Shown here in pieces: positions 9,447 to 18,059 of a stretch of 64,000 nt of DNA. This stretch comes from Mesorhizobium sp. CU3. GTDB taxonomy: Bacteria; Pseudomonadota; Alphaproteobacteria; Rhizobiales; Rhizobiaceae. Both the position numbers and the translations under genes were made by a program. Location: the NCBI RefSeq assembly GCF_006442965.1, contig NZ_VFWX01000005.1, forward strand, positions 62,001 through 126,000. Reading direction: 5' to 3'. Position 1 is the stretch's first letter. Each line of letters opens with the position of its first letter. The notes under the pieces were generated by a model, which was given only the letters and a program-made list of their open reading frames with translations, searched no databases and had not been told where the DNA came from.

Positions 9447-12400
9447 TTACTCTGCTGCGAGCGCCAGTTGCGGCCGTTCGATGCCTTCGATCTGCTCCGG
9501 CTCCGGCGCCTGTTCGTCCGTCTTGGCTTTCTTCTTCTCACGGCCGAAGAACAGCGCATAGCCGGCGGGTAGCACCAGGATGGTAAGCACGGTCGCGACC
9601 AGGATGCCGCCCATCATAGCATAGGCGAGCGGCCCCCAGAAGACGGCGCGCGAGATCGGGATCAGCGCCAGCACAGCGGTCAGCGCCGTCAGCATGATCG
9701 GCCGGAAGCGGCGCACGGCGGCGCCCACGATCGCCTCCGATCGTTCCATGCCGGCCGCGATGTCCTGGTCGATCTGGTCGACGAGGATGATCGAGTTGCG
9801 CATGATGATGCCGAGGAGCGCGATGACGCCGAGGATGGCGACGAAGCCGAAGGGTGCGCCGCTGATCAGCAGCGCCGCCGCGGCGCCGATGATGCCGAGC
9901 GGACCGGTGGCCAGCACCAGCATCGCCTTGCCGAAATGCTGCAGCTGGATCATCAGAAGCACGACGATGATCGCCAGCATGATCGGCGCCTTGGCCGCGA
10001 TCGAAGCCTGGCTCTCGGCCGAGTCCTCGGCGCCGCCCTGGATCTGGATCTGATAGCCGGCAGGCAGGCTCGCACGCAGATCCTTCATGTCGTTGTACAT
10101 CTTGGTGACGACGTCGTTGGACTGCACGCTGTCCGGCAGCGTGGCGCGCACCGAGATGGTCGGCAGACGGTTGCGCCGCCACTCGATGCCCTGCTCCATG
10201 ACAGGCACGACCTTGGCGACCTGCGACAACGGCACCGTGCCGCCGAAGTCGGTCGGGATGTAGACGGAGTCCACCGAAGACAGCAGCTTGCGCGTCGCCG
10301 CCGGCTCGCGGGCGACGATCGAGACCGTCTCCTCGCCGTCGCGGAAGTCGTCAAGCGGCGCGCCGGACATCGCCGTCTGCAGCATCTGGCGGATGCGCTG
10401 CGAGGTGACGCCCAATGCACGGGCACGGTCCTGGTCGATGACCAGCTTCATCGCCGGCACCGGCTCCAGCCAGTCGTCATGGATGGCGCCGAGCAGCGGG
10501 TTGGCCTGGAACTTGGCCTTCACCTCATCGGCGATGCGGCGCACCTCCTGGCGGTCCGGACCCATGACGCGCATCTGCACCGGCCAGCCGGTCGGCGGAC
10601 CGAGGAACAGGCGATCGACCTTGCCGCGGATCGAGGGAAAATCATCTGCCAGGATCTTGCGCATCTTGACGATCAGCCGCTCGCGCGCCGGTTCGTCCTT
10701 GGCCATCACCAGGAGCTGGGCGAAGTTCGGGTTCCTCAGCTGCTGGTCGAGCGGCAGGAAGAAGCGCGGCGCGCCCTCGCCGATGTAGGTGGCGATGAAG
10801 CGCTTGTCGGGATCGTCCATCATCCGCGATTCGAACGTCCTGGCCTGCTTCTCGACCTCCTTGATCGAGGTGCCTTCCGGCAGCCAGAGATCCACCAGGA
10901 TTTCTGGCCGCGAGGATTGCGGGAAGAAGTTCTGCGGGATGAACTGGAAGGCCCAGAGGCTGGTGGCGAAGGTGACCAGCGTCATCACCAGAACAACGAT
11001 GCGGTGGCGCACCGCCCAGGTAACCGTGGCGCGCAGGCGGCGGTAGAAGCCGGTGTCGAAGACATCGTGATGGCTGCCGGCATGCTTGCGCTGCTTGAGG
11101 ATCATGTAGCCCAGCCACGGCGTGAAATAGACCGCGACGAACCAAGACACGACCAGCGCGATGCCGACGACATAGAACAGCGTGCGGACATATTCGCCTG
11201 CGGTGGATGCCGCGAAGCCGACCGGGATGAAGCCGGCCGTGGTGATCAGCGTGCCGGTCAGCATCGGGAAGGCGGTCGAGGTGTAGGCAAAGCTTGCCGC
11301 CTCGATCTTGACCAGCCCTTCCTCGAGCTTTCGCTCCATCATCTCGACGACGATCATGGCGTCGTCGACCAGAAGACCGAGCGCGATGATCAGCGCGCCC
11401 AGCGAAATGCGCTGCAGGTCGATGCCGATCTCATACATGATGGCGAAGGTGGCGGCCAAGACCAGCGGGATGGCGATCGCGATCACCAGGCCGGAACGCC
11501 AGCCTATCGACAGCAGCGAGACGGCAAGCACGATGAGCAGCGCTTCGCCGAGTGCCTCCATGAATTCGCTCACCGCGTCCTTGACGACCTCGGGCTGATC
11601 GGAAATCTGATCGACCGAAACGCCATAAGGAAGGCCTGCCTCGAAGCGCTGATAGGTCGCCTCGACATCCTTACCTACATCCCTGACGTTGAAACCCTTG
11701 GCCATGACGACGCCGAGCTGGACGCTCTCATGGCCGTTGAACAGGTACTTGTTGTCGTAAGGATCCTGGAGGCCGGAAGAGACAGTGGCGATGTCGCCGA
11801 GCCGCGTCACCTGGCTGCCGGATCGAAGGCGCAGCTCGCGAATGTCGGCGGCCTTGGTGACGTCGCCCTCGACCGAGATGCGCACGGAGCGCAGGCCGGT
11901 GTCGACCGAGCCCGCCGGGTCGACATTGTTCTGGCCCTTGATGGCGTTCTGCAGGTCGAGAATGGTCAGGCCGCGTTCGGCCAGCGCCTTGGACGAGACG
12001 TCGATATAGATCTTCTCCGGCTGGTCGCCGATGATGACGGCCTTCTCGACGCCGGGCGTCGTCAACAGCATGTCGCGCGCCTGGATGGCGAACTTCTTCA
12101 GCTCCGGATAGGTGAAGCCGTCGCCGCTGATCGAATGCAGCGTGATGAAGGTGTCGCCGAACTCGTCATTGAAGTAAGGCCCGAGCAGGCCCTGCGGCAG
12201 GTCGCTCGAAATGTCGCCGACCTTCTTGCGCACCTGGTAGAAGGCGTCCTTCACCTCCGCGGCATCGGTGTCGCCTTTGACCTGGAGCGTGATGATGGCG
12301 CTGCCGGCGCGGGTGTAGGAGCGGACGAAATCGAGATGCGGCGTTTCCTGCAGCTTGCGCTCGATCTTGTTGACGACCTGGTCCTCCATGTCCTGGATCG

Positions 12401-12599
12401 AGGCGCCCGGCCAGATCGCCTGCACCACCATGACGCGGAAGGTGAAATCCGGATCTTCCTTCTGGCCCATGCGCATCAGGCCGAGCACGCCGGCCAGGAT
12501 GATGAGGCCGAACAGGAAGCGCGCGATGCTTGGATGTCCGATCGCCCAGCGCGAGAGGTTGAAGGGCCGCTTTTCGGTACCGTTATCGGTGGTGGTCAT
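9447..12599 (-). CDS. RND efflux pump permease (AcrB-like, HAE1 type)
   Basis: A 1,050-residue inner-membrane proton antiporter of the resistance-nodulation-division family, with 12 expected transmembrane helices and two large periplasmic loops. The conserved TM4 aspartate pair is present in LGLLVDDAMIVVEMMERK, the proton-relay site of AcrB relatives. The N-terminal helix (RWAIGHPSIARFLFGLIILAGVLGLMRMGQKEDP) and the C-terminal GG(I)LVATVLTILVLPAGYALF block are typical. I take the ATG giving MTTTDNG; a TTG six codons upstream is possible. It is the third gene of the tetR-adaptor-pump operon. The 240 bases between it and the adaptor gene contain no convincing ORF. No TolC-type outer-membrane gene is in the window, so a genome-encoded one is presumably shared. 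Confidence 0.93.
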   Translation of the reverse strand: MTTTDNGTEKRPFNLSRWAIGHPSIARFLFGLIILAGVLGLMRMGQKEDPDFTFRVMVVQAIWPGASIQDMEDQVVNKIERKLQETPHLDFVRSYTRAGSAIITLQVKGDTDAAEVKDAFYQVRKKVGDISSDLPQGLLGPYFNDEFGDTFITLHSISGDGFTYPELKKFAIQARDMLLTTPGVEKAVIIGDQPEKIYIDVSSKALAERGLTILDLQNAIKGQNNVDPAGSVDTGLRSVRISVEGDVTKAADIRELRLRSGSQVTRLGDIATVSSGLQDPYDNKYLFNGHESVQLGVVMAKGFNVRDVGKDVEATYQRFEAGLPYGVSVDQISDQPEVVKDAVSEFMEALGEALLIVLAVSLLSIGWRSGLVIAIAIPLVLAATFAIMYEIGIDLQRISLGALIIALGLLVDDAMIVVEMMERKLEEGLVKIEAASFAYTSTAFPMLTGTLITTAGFIPVGFAASTAGEYVRTLFYVVGIALVVSWFVAVYFTPWLGYMILKQRKHAGSHHDVFDTGFYRRLRATVTWAVRHRIVVLVMTLVTFATSLWAFQFIPQNFFPQSSRPEILVDLWLPEGTSIKEVEKQARTFESRMMDDPDKRFIATYIGEGAPRFFLPLDQQLRNPNFAQLLVMAKDEPARERLIVKMRKILADDFPSIRGKVDRLFLGPPTGWPVQMRVMGPDRQEVRRIADEVKAKFQANPLLGAIHDDWLEPVPAMKLVIDQDRARALGVTSQRIRQMLQTAMSGAPLDDFRDGEETVSIVAREPAATRKLLSSVDSVYIPTDFGGTVPLSQVAKVVPVMEQGIEWRRNRLPTISVRATLPDSVQSNDVVTKMYNDMKDLRASLPAGYQIQIQGGAEDSAESQASIAAKAPIMLAIIVVLLMIQLQHFGKAMLVLATGPLGIIGAAAALLISGAPFGFVAILGVIALLGIIMRNSIILVDQIDQDIAAGMERSEAIVGAAVRRFRPIMLTALTAVLALIPISRAVFWGPLAYAMMGGILVATVLTILVLPAGYALFFGREKKKAKTDEQAPEPEQIEGIERPQLALAAE

Positions 12600-12839
12600 G
12601 GCGCAAGTCCAGTTCAATTGGTCGCACGCGTGGCATGCTCAGAAATCTTCTCGGGCGGGTTTCCGGGCGGCGCGACCCCTGAGGCGGAGAGAGAAACGCA
12701 ATCGCGGGAACGCGGCACTGCCGCGGGGGAAGCCAACATGCCGGCATCCCGCGATCGGGCGTCCGCCGCCCGGAACCCATGCCTTCCCCGGCTCGCGGCT
12801 CGATGCCGCAAGAGCGGGAAAGGCGTTCGTTGCGCCTGG

Positions 12840-13988
12840 TTAGTGCAGGCTGCCAGTCGTGGCGACGTCGTCCTCCGCAGAGGCGGATTGCTGTGCGTCG
12901 CTTGAAAGTTTGACCTTCAAATTCTCGGTCATGAATTGCGTGCCGGCCGCCACCACCACATCGCCCTGTTTCAGGCCGTCGGCCACGGCGACGCCGTCGG
13001 CGGTGAAGCTGGCGACCTTGATCGGGCGCGGATGGACAGTGTCGCTCGAGCGGTCGACGGTCCAGACGATCTGCTTGCCGTCCTTTTCAGCCATCGCGGT
13101 CAGCGGGATCGAGACGAGCTGCGCATTGCTGGCGACGGTCGCCTCGACATTGGCGGTCATGCCGAGCAGCACGCGCGGGTCGTTGGGCAGCGAGACGCGG
13201 ACGGCGAAGGTGCGCGACTGCGGATCGGCGCTGCCGGCGACCTCGCGCACCTTGCCGGTGAGCGCAAGCCCTTCATCCGACCAGAAGCTCGCCTTGACCT
13301 GCTTGCCGGGCTTGAAGCCGGTAATGTCCATTTCCGGCACCGCGATCGACACTTCCTTTTCGCCGTCGACGGCGACCGTCATCACCGGCGTGCCGGCGGC
13401 GACGACCTGGCCGACATCGGCTGAAACAGCAGTGACGATGCCATCCTTGGTCGCCTTGAGATCGGCGTACTGGACCTGGTTCTGCGCCTGGGCCAGCGTC
13501 GAGCGGGCGGCATCGCGCGTCGCCACCGCCTGATCGTAGGTCAACCGCGCCTGGTCGAGCTGCGACTTCGGCGCAAAGTTCTTGGTGTAGAGCTGCTCGG
13601 CGCGCGTCCTGGCGAGGTCGACGGTCTCGACCTGGCGCTCGGCGGCATCGAGGCTTGCCTCGGCGCTCTTAACGGACAGCTCGTAATCGGACGCATCGAT
13701 GCGGGCGAGCACGTCACCCGAGTTCACGTGCTGGCCGATATCGACCAGGCGCTCGGTGACCTTGCCGGCGACGCGGAAGCCGAGATTCATTTCGACGCGA
13801 GCACGCACCGAACCGGAATAGTCGAGCTGACGGGTCGTCTCGGCCTCGCCGATCTCGACGACCTTCACCGGACGGATGACCTCCGCGACCGGTGCTGCCT
13901 TCTCCTGGCTGCAGGCGGCAAGCCCGAGCGCCGCGACGACAAGTCCGGCGGCCGGCAGTTTGCGGAGGATGGAACTGGACAAAGACAC
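12840..13988 (-). CDS. RND efflux periplasmic adaptor lipoprotein (membrane fusion protein)
   Basis: A 382-residue HlyD/AcrA-type adaptor. The GTG at 13988 is preceded by GGGAG with a 7-base spacer and gives a lipoprotein signal peptide with lipobox LAAC (cysteine near residue 27), so the protein is anchored to the inner membrane. The lipoyl/barrel half-motifs follow (VDIGQHVNSGDVLARIDASDYEL), then an alpha-hairpin region (SAEASLDAAERQVETV... YDQAVATRDAARSTLAQAQNQV) and the second barrel half (VSADVGQVVAAGTPVMTVA). It bridges the RND pump encoded next to an outer-membrane channel. A longer frame exists upstream but would bury the signal peptide and overlap tetR. Confidence 0.92.
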   Translation of the reverse strand: MSLSSSILRKLPAAGLVVAALGLAACSQEKAAPVAEVIRPVKVVEIGEAETTRQLDYSGSVRARVEMNLGFRVAGKVTERLVDIGQHVNSGDVLARIDASDYELSVKSAEASLDAAERQVETVDLARTRAEQLYTKNFAPKSQLDQARLTYDQAVATRDAARSTLAQAQNQVQYADLKATKDGIVTAVSADVGQVVAAGTPVMTVAVDGEKEVSIAVPEMDITGFKPGKQVKASFWSDEGLALTGKVREVAGSADPQSRTFAVRVSLPNDPRVLLGMTANVEATVASNAQLVSIPLTAMAEKDGKQIVWTVDRSSDTVHPRPIKVASFTADGVAVADGLKQGDVVVAAGTQFMTENLKVKLSSDAQQSASAEDDVATTGSLH

Positions 13989-14035
13989 CTTAGCACTCCC
14001 GAACTGGAGATTATTTGCCGCCCAGGCGACAGCTT

Positions 14036-14641
14036 CTATTTCAAGGCCCTGATGGCATAGTCGATAAGCTCGTCGGGCATCGCCCGATTGGTCTTGGCGA
14101 GGCACTGCGCGACCATCTGCGGATGGCATAGGATGACGGTGGCCGCGCCAAAGCAGCGCGCGGCGGCTTCGTGATCCTGATTTCTGAACTCGCCGGCCTC
14201 GATGCCGTCGCGGATCACCTCGGCGAAGAGGTCGTGGATGCTGTTGACATGCTTGTCGATCACACCCCAGTCGCGCTCCAGCGCGACGATGACCATCTCA
14301 TGCACCTTCTGCTCGTCGAGCATGACCTCCAGCGTCATCTTGTACTGGGCGTGGATGTAGCGCCGCAGCCTTTCCTCGGCGCTGATCGGCAGGTGCATGA
14401 TCTCGTAGGCCATCTTGTAGCTGGCGCCGAGCATGCGGCCGCAGACGGCCTGGTGGATTTCGACCTTCGAGGCGAAGAAGCGGTATATGTTGGCCGGCGA
14501 CATGCCGAGCTCGCGGGCGATGTCGGCGACATTGGTCTTGCCGTAGCCATAGTGCCGGAAGAGCCGCTCGGCGCAGTCGAGAATGCGCGTCACATTCTCC
14601 TGCCTGGCGGGATCGGCAATGATGTTGGCGGCTTCGGACAT
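14036..14641 (-). CDS. TetR-family regulator of the efflux operon
   Basis: A 201-residue regulator. Residues 17-65 form the TetR helix-turn-helix (ILDCAERLFRHYGYGKTNVADIARELGMSPANIYRFFASK). The C-terminal region is a TetR ligand-binding domain. It is the first gene of the minus-strand tetR-adaptor-RND operon, 47 bases ahead of the adaptor start, an arrangement in which the repressor typically controls its own operon and is released by pump substrates. A nested palindrome begins 3 bases upstream of its start codon and is the obvious operator candidate. No strong Shine-Dalgarno is visible. Confidence 0.92.
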   Translation of the reverse strand: MSEAANIIADPARQENVTRILDCAERLFRHYGYGKTNVADIARELGMSPANIYRFFASKVEIHQAVCGRMLGASYKMAYEIMHLPISAEERLRRYIHAQYKMTLEVMLDEQKVHEMVIVALERDWGVIDKHVNSIHDLFAEVIRDGIEAGEFRNQDHEAAARCFGAATVILCHPQMVAQCLAKTNRAMPDELIDYAIRALK

Positions 14642-14643
14642 GG

Positions 14644-14699
14644 CGCTTTCGTTTGATGAGTGACGAATTTCAATTTTCGTCAGTCGTAAAACGAAAGCG
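14644..14699 (-). promoter_or_regulatory. Concentric double palindrome, putative TetR operator
   Basis: Two perfect inverted repeats share exactly the same centre (14671.5). The outer pair is CGCTTTCGTTT at 14644-14654 with its complement at 14689-14699. The inner pair is TGACGAA at 14661-14667 with TTCGTCA at 14676-14682. The block occupies the whole 5' untranslated region directly before the tetR start codon, where a bound repressor would block transcription or its initiation. The assignment to TetR is inferred from position. Confidence 0.7.
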
Positions 14700-14856
14700 A
14701 GGGAGAGTCAACGCGAAATCGACGTACGTGTATGGTTGGTGACAGATGGTGACAGTTGGTGGGGCCGGCGATGGTTACGCTGACGATTAGCCATTGACGC
14801 TTGTGACATCGTCACCCACGGGCGGAGCAAGGAGCGAAGCGACGCGCGCAGACCCG

Positions 14857-14984
14857 AGGATCCATGCCGTGACATTTGTCAAAGAACGAAGCCGGATCAA
14901 TAGGTTACGCCGTCGGAACGGCCGGTCCGTTGCAAGCTGTTCTCAACCGTCGGAGCACGGCCGCGAAGTCACGGCATGGATCCT
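14857..14984. repeat. Dispersed palindromic repeat, copy 1
   Basis: The 446-bp gap between tetR and the acyl-CoA ligase gene holds a long imperfect palindrome. The core arms are perfect: AGGATCCATGCCGTGAC at 14857-14873 and its complement at 14968-14984. Less perfect outer arms extend to about 14808 and 15033 (GCGGAGCAAGGAGCGAAGCGACG opposite a related stretch, with mismatches). The same 17-base core recurs as an inverted pair at 29740-29825, so it is a dispersed family. No gene is visible in this gap. Confidence 0.8.
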
Positions 14985-15087
14985 AGGGATTCCGCGACGT
15001 CGCTTCGCGGCTGCTCCACCCTGGGATGACGACGTCACGGATGCTGGCGCAAACTGTCGACGTCACGGCCACGTTGCAAGGAGCGAA

Positions 15088-16728
15088 CTAGACCCCCTTC
15101 GCCATTTCCCGCAGCCGGAACTTCTGGATCTTCCCCGTCGACGTCTTCGGTATCTCGGCAAACACCACCGCCTTCGGCACCTTGAAGCGAGCCAGCAACC
15201 CTCGGCAGTGCTCGATGATCTCGGCCTCGGTCGCGGCCTTGCCGGGCTTCAGCTCGACATAAGCCACCGGCACCTCGCCCCATTTCTCGTCGGCGCGCGC
15301 CACGACCCCGCAGGAGGCTACCGACGGATGCTTGTAGAGCGCATCCTCGACCTCGATGGAGGAGATGTTCTCGCCGCCCGAGATGATGATGTCCTTGGAG
15401 CGGTCCTTGAGCTGGATGTAGCCGTCCGGATGCATGACGCCGAGGTCGCCGGAGTGGAACCAGCCGCCAGCGAAGGCTTCGTCTGTCGCCTTGCGGTTCT
15501 TCAAATAGCCCTTCATGACGATGTTGCCGCGGAACATGACCTCGCCGATGGTCTCGCCATCGGCGGGCGTTTCGACCATCGTTTCCGGGTTCATCACCGT
15601 CAGGCCTTCGAGCGAAGCGTAGCGCACGCCTTGGCGCGCCTTCTTGGCCGTCCTCGGGCCCTTCTCCAGCGCGTCCCACTCATTGTGCCATTCGTTGACG
15701 ACGGCCGGGCCGTAGGTCTCGGTCAGGCCGTAGAGATGGGTGACGGCGAAGCCGGCATCGGCCATGCCGGCGAGCACTGCCTCCGGCGGGGGCGCCGCGG
15801 CCGTGTTGAAGGTCACGGTCTGCGGAAACGCGCGCTTGTCCTCGTCCCTGGCGTTGATCAGCACCGACATGACGATCGGCGCGCCGCAGAGGTGGGTGAC
15901 GCCGTGATCGGCGATGGCATCGTAGATCGGCTTTGCCCGCACCCAGCGCAGGCAGACATGCGTGCCGGCCTGTACCGCAAGCGTCCAGGGGAAGCACCAG
16001 CCGTTGCAGTGGAACATCGGCAGCGTCCACAGATAGACCGCGTGCTTGGCCATGCCGGCATGGATGGTGTTGGTGTAGGCCATCAGTGCCGCGCCGCGAT
16101 GATGGTAGACGACGCCCTTCGGATTGCCTGTCGTGCCGGAGGTGTAGTTGAGCGAGATCGCGTCCCATTCGTCATCCGGCATCGACCAGGCGAAGGTCTC
16201 GTCGCCGCCGGCGAGGAAATCCTCATAGTCGAGCGAGCCGATCCGTTCGCCCTTCTGATAGGGCGCGTCGGCGGCGTAGTCGGGATCGTCATAGTCGATG
16301 ACCAGCGGCTTCACCTTGGCCAAGGCCAGTGCTTCCCGAACCACGCCCGAGAACTCACGGTCGACGATCAGCACCTTGGTCTCGGCATGGTCGAGCTGGA
16401 AGGCGATGACGGCGGCGTCGAGGCGTGTGTTCAGCGAATGCAGCACCGCCTTGGTCATCGGCACGCCGAAATGCGCTTCCAGCATCGGCGGCGTGTTGGA
16501 CAGCATCACGGTCACCGTATCGCCCTTGCCGATGCCGCGCCTGGCAAGCGCCGAGCCAAGCTTCAGCGAGCGGCGCCAGAACTCGCGATAGGTGATGCGC
16601 TGGCTGCCATGGATGATGGCGACATGATCGGGATAGGTCTTGGCCGCGCGCTGAAGATAGGTCAGCGGCGTCAGCGGCTGATGGTTAGCGGCGTTCCTGT
16701 CGAGATCCTGCTCATAGGGATTGGCCAT
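15088..16728 (-). CDS. Acyl-CoA synthetase (AMP-forming ligase)
   Basis: A 546-residue member of the ANL superfamily that activates a carboxylic acid via an acyl-adenylate to its CoA thioester. The P-loop motif is YTSGTTGNPKGVVYHHRGA, the A5 motif YGLTETYGPAV, the A7/A8 hinge HSGDLGVMHPDGYIQLKDRSKDIIISGGENIS, and the catalytic lysine motif PKTSTGKIQKFRLR near the C-terminus. The sequence resembles the medium-chain/AlkK group, which also contains the DMSP-pathway enzyme DmdB; the true acid cannot be told from sequence. GGGGAGAACGGG precedes the ATG. It stands alone on the minus strand, divergent from the SorC-type regulator gene. Confidence 0.9.
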   Translation of the reverse strand: MANPYEQDLDRNAANHQPLTPLTYLQRAAKTYPDHVAIIHGSQRITYREFWRRSLKLGSALARRGIGKGDTVTVMLSNTPPMLEAHFGVPMTKAVLHSLNTRLDAAVIAFQLDHAETKVLIVDREFSGVVREALALAKVKPLVIDYDDPDYAADAPYQKGERIGSLDYEDFLAGGDETFAWSMPDDEWDAISLNYTSGTTGNPKGVVYHHRGAALMAYTNTIHAGMAKHAVYLWTLPMFHCNGWCFPWTLAVQAGTHVCLRWVRAKPIYDAIADHGVTHLCGAPIVMSVLINARDEDKRAFPQTVTFNTAAAPPPEAVLAGMADAGFAVTHLYGLTETYGPAVVNEWHNEWDALEKGPRTAKKARQGVRYASLEGLTVMNPETMVETPADGETIGEVMFRGNIVMKGYLKNRKATDEAFAGGWFHSGDLGVMHPDGYIQLKDRSKDIIISGGENISSIEVEDALYKHPSVASCGVVARADEKWGEVPVAYVELKPGKAATEAEIIEHCRGLLARFKVPKAVVFAEIPKTSTGKIQKFRLREMAKGV

Positions 16729-16886
16729 CCCGTTCTCCCCAAAGTTCTTTTCGAGCTTTCTAACCTTAGGCCCGCCGTCACGCTATCCCCCTCCGGCGGC
16801 TGAAAATGCTAGGATGCGCCCGCTTGGTGGAATGGCGATCCTATCGGCGCCATACTGACAGGCGATCGCGACCGGTCGGGCCAAAT

Positions 16887-16916
16887 TTGACTTTTGTCGA
16901 GAGCCGTGACTAATGT
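16887..16916 (+). promoter_or_regulatory. Possible sigma-70 promoter of the SorC-type regulator gene
   Basis: TTGACT at 16887-16892, an 18-base spacer and TAATGT at 16911-16916, ending 16 bases before the chosen ATG. This is a pattern match only. Confidence 0.45.
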
Positions 16917-16932
16917 CAGCCGAGGAGACGGC

Positions 16933-17898
16933 ATGGCGATCAGACCGGCAGAACAGCTCATCCACAAGGCCGCCTGGCTTTACTATGCGCATGGCCTTCG
17001 CCAAGACGAAGTGGCGACCCAGCTCAACATTTCCCGGGCTTCGGTCGCCATGTACCTGCGCAAGGCACGCGAGACCGGCATCGTCAACATCTCGACCTCG
17101 ACGCAGCTCTTCACCGACGACGTCATGGCGCGCAAGCTGGAGGACGCTCTCGGCCTCGACGCCGTCTGGATCGCGCCGGCGAACGCCTATCTCGCCGACC
17201 CCTCGACCGACATTGCGGTGCTGGCGGCGAGCGTCTTCCTGGAACTTGTGAAGAAGGGCGATCGCATCGGCGTCGCCTGGGGCCGCACCGTCTACACCAT
17301 CGCCGACATTATGTCCTTCGCCGACCTGCAGGACGTCACCGTGGTGCAGCTCTGCGGCAATCTCGGCGCGCCCTATTCCTACCGGCCCGACCAGTGCACC
17401 ATGGAGATCGCGCGGCGGCTCAACGCCAAGGGCTTGAATTTCTACGCGCCGCTGGTGCTGTCGACGGAAGAGCTGGCGAAAAGCCTGCGCGCCGAGCCGG
17501 TGATCCGCGAGCAATTGGCCGGCATCGGGGATTGCAACCTTGCGCTGTTTTCGGTCGGCACGGTGGACGCCGACAGCCACGTGGTCAAATGCGGCGCGCT
17601 CGATCCGGCCGAGATGGCGGCGCTGCGCGGCCGGGGCGCTGCCGGCGTCATCGCCGGACAGATCATCGACGTCAGGGGCGAAGCGCTCGACTGCAGCTAC
17701 AACCGGCGCGTCATCTCCGCCGAGCTTGGCTCGCTGCGCTCCATCGAGAAGCGGCTGATGGTGGTGCAGGAAGACACGAAATTCGAGCCGTTGCTCGCGG
17801 CACTCGCCGGCGGGCTCTGCACGCATCTGGTGATCGGCGCGCATATGGCCGAGCGCCTGCTCGAGCAGGCAGGCGAAGCCGGCAAAAAAGCATCCTAG
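16933..17898 (+). CDS. SorC/DeoR-family sugar-phosphate-binding transcriptional regulator
   Basis: A 321-residue regulator of the SorC family. An N-terminal helix-turn-helix (HGLRQDEVATQLNISRASVAMYLRKARETGIVNI, residues about 20-55) is followed by the large sugar-binding domain (RIGVAWGRTVYTIADIM..., VVQLCGNLGAP). Members sense phosphorylated sugars. The ATG is preceded by GAGGAG; an upstream in-frame start lacks this. It lies directly before the aldolase/dehydrogenase gene and within reach of the sugar importer and mtnKA, so it is the likely regulator of this sugar-salvage region. The stop codon falls inside a 49-bp palindrome. Confidence 0.9.
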   Translation: MAIRPAEQLIHKAAWLYYAHGLRQDEVATQLNISRASVAMYLRKARETGIVNISTSTQLFTDDVMARKLEDALGLDAVWIAPANAYLADPSTDIAVLAASVFLELVKKGDRIGVAWGRTVYTIADIMSFADLQDVTVVQLCGNLGAPYSYRPDQCTMEIARRLNAKGLNFYAPLVLSTEELAKSLRAEPVIREQLAGIGDCNLALFSVGTVDADSHVVKCGALDPAEMAALRGRGAAGVIAGQIIDVRGEALDCSYNRRVISAELGSLRSIEKRLMVVQEDTKFEPLLAALAGGLCTHLVIGAHMAERLLEQAGEAGKKAS

Positions 17899-17944
17899 AA
17901 TCGGATGATTTGAGGTCGAATCGACCTCAAATCATCCGATTCTA
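17896..17944. repeat. 49-bp near-perfect palindrome overlapping the regulator stop codon
   Basis: Perfect 24-bp arms (17896-17919 and 17921-17944) around a single base. The inner part reads TTGAGGTCGAATCGACCTCAA. The TAG stop of the regulator gene is the first three bases of the left arm. As RNA it would be a very strong hairpin, but without a T tract. It is probably a dispersed rhizobial element that doubles as a transcript end. Confidence 0.8.
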
Positions 17945-17955
17945 AATCAAAGTGA

Positions 17956-18008
17956 TAGAGCATGATGTCGTCCGAAAACCGCTGCACACTTTTCGGCATC
18001 ATGCTCTA
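17956..18008. repeat. Dispersed AGAGC...GCTCT element, copy 1
   Basis: Perfect 12-bp arms (TAGAGCATGATG at 17956-17967, complement at 17997-18008) enclose GAAAACCGCTGCACACTTTTC. The inner stretch, apart from one base, and the terminal GCTCTA recur at 51749-51786, marking both as one repeat family. A further hairpin with arms CCGCGAC/GTCGCGG lies at 18024-18049, just before the aldolase start. Confidence 0.75.
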
Positions 18009-18059
18009 GAAAGCCACCCCTCGCCGCGACTGTCATCAAAGCGTCGCGGCTTTCTGTTC

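Noticed and set aside
12600..12839. A small gene in the 240-bp gap between the adaptor and RND genes
   Set aside because: Open frames there are short, overlap the RND start or are arginine-rich on either strand, and lack ribosome-binding sites.
9936..12905. A 989-codon open frame on the plus strand opposite the RND gene
   Set aside because: It is antisense to a clear RND pump; its product is histidine/arginine/aspartate-rich with no domain, as expected for the complementary frame of a GC-rich gene.
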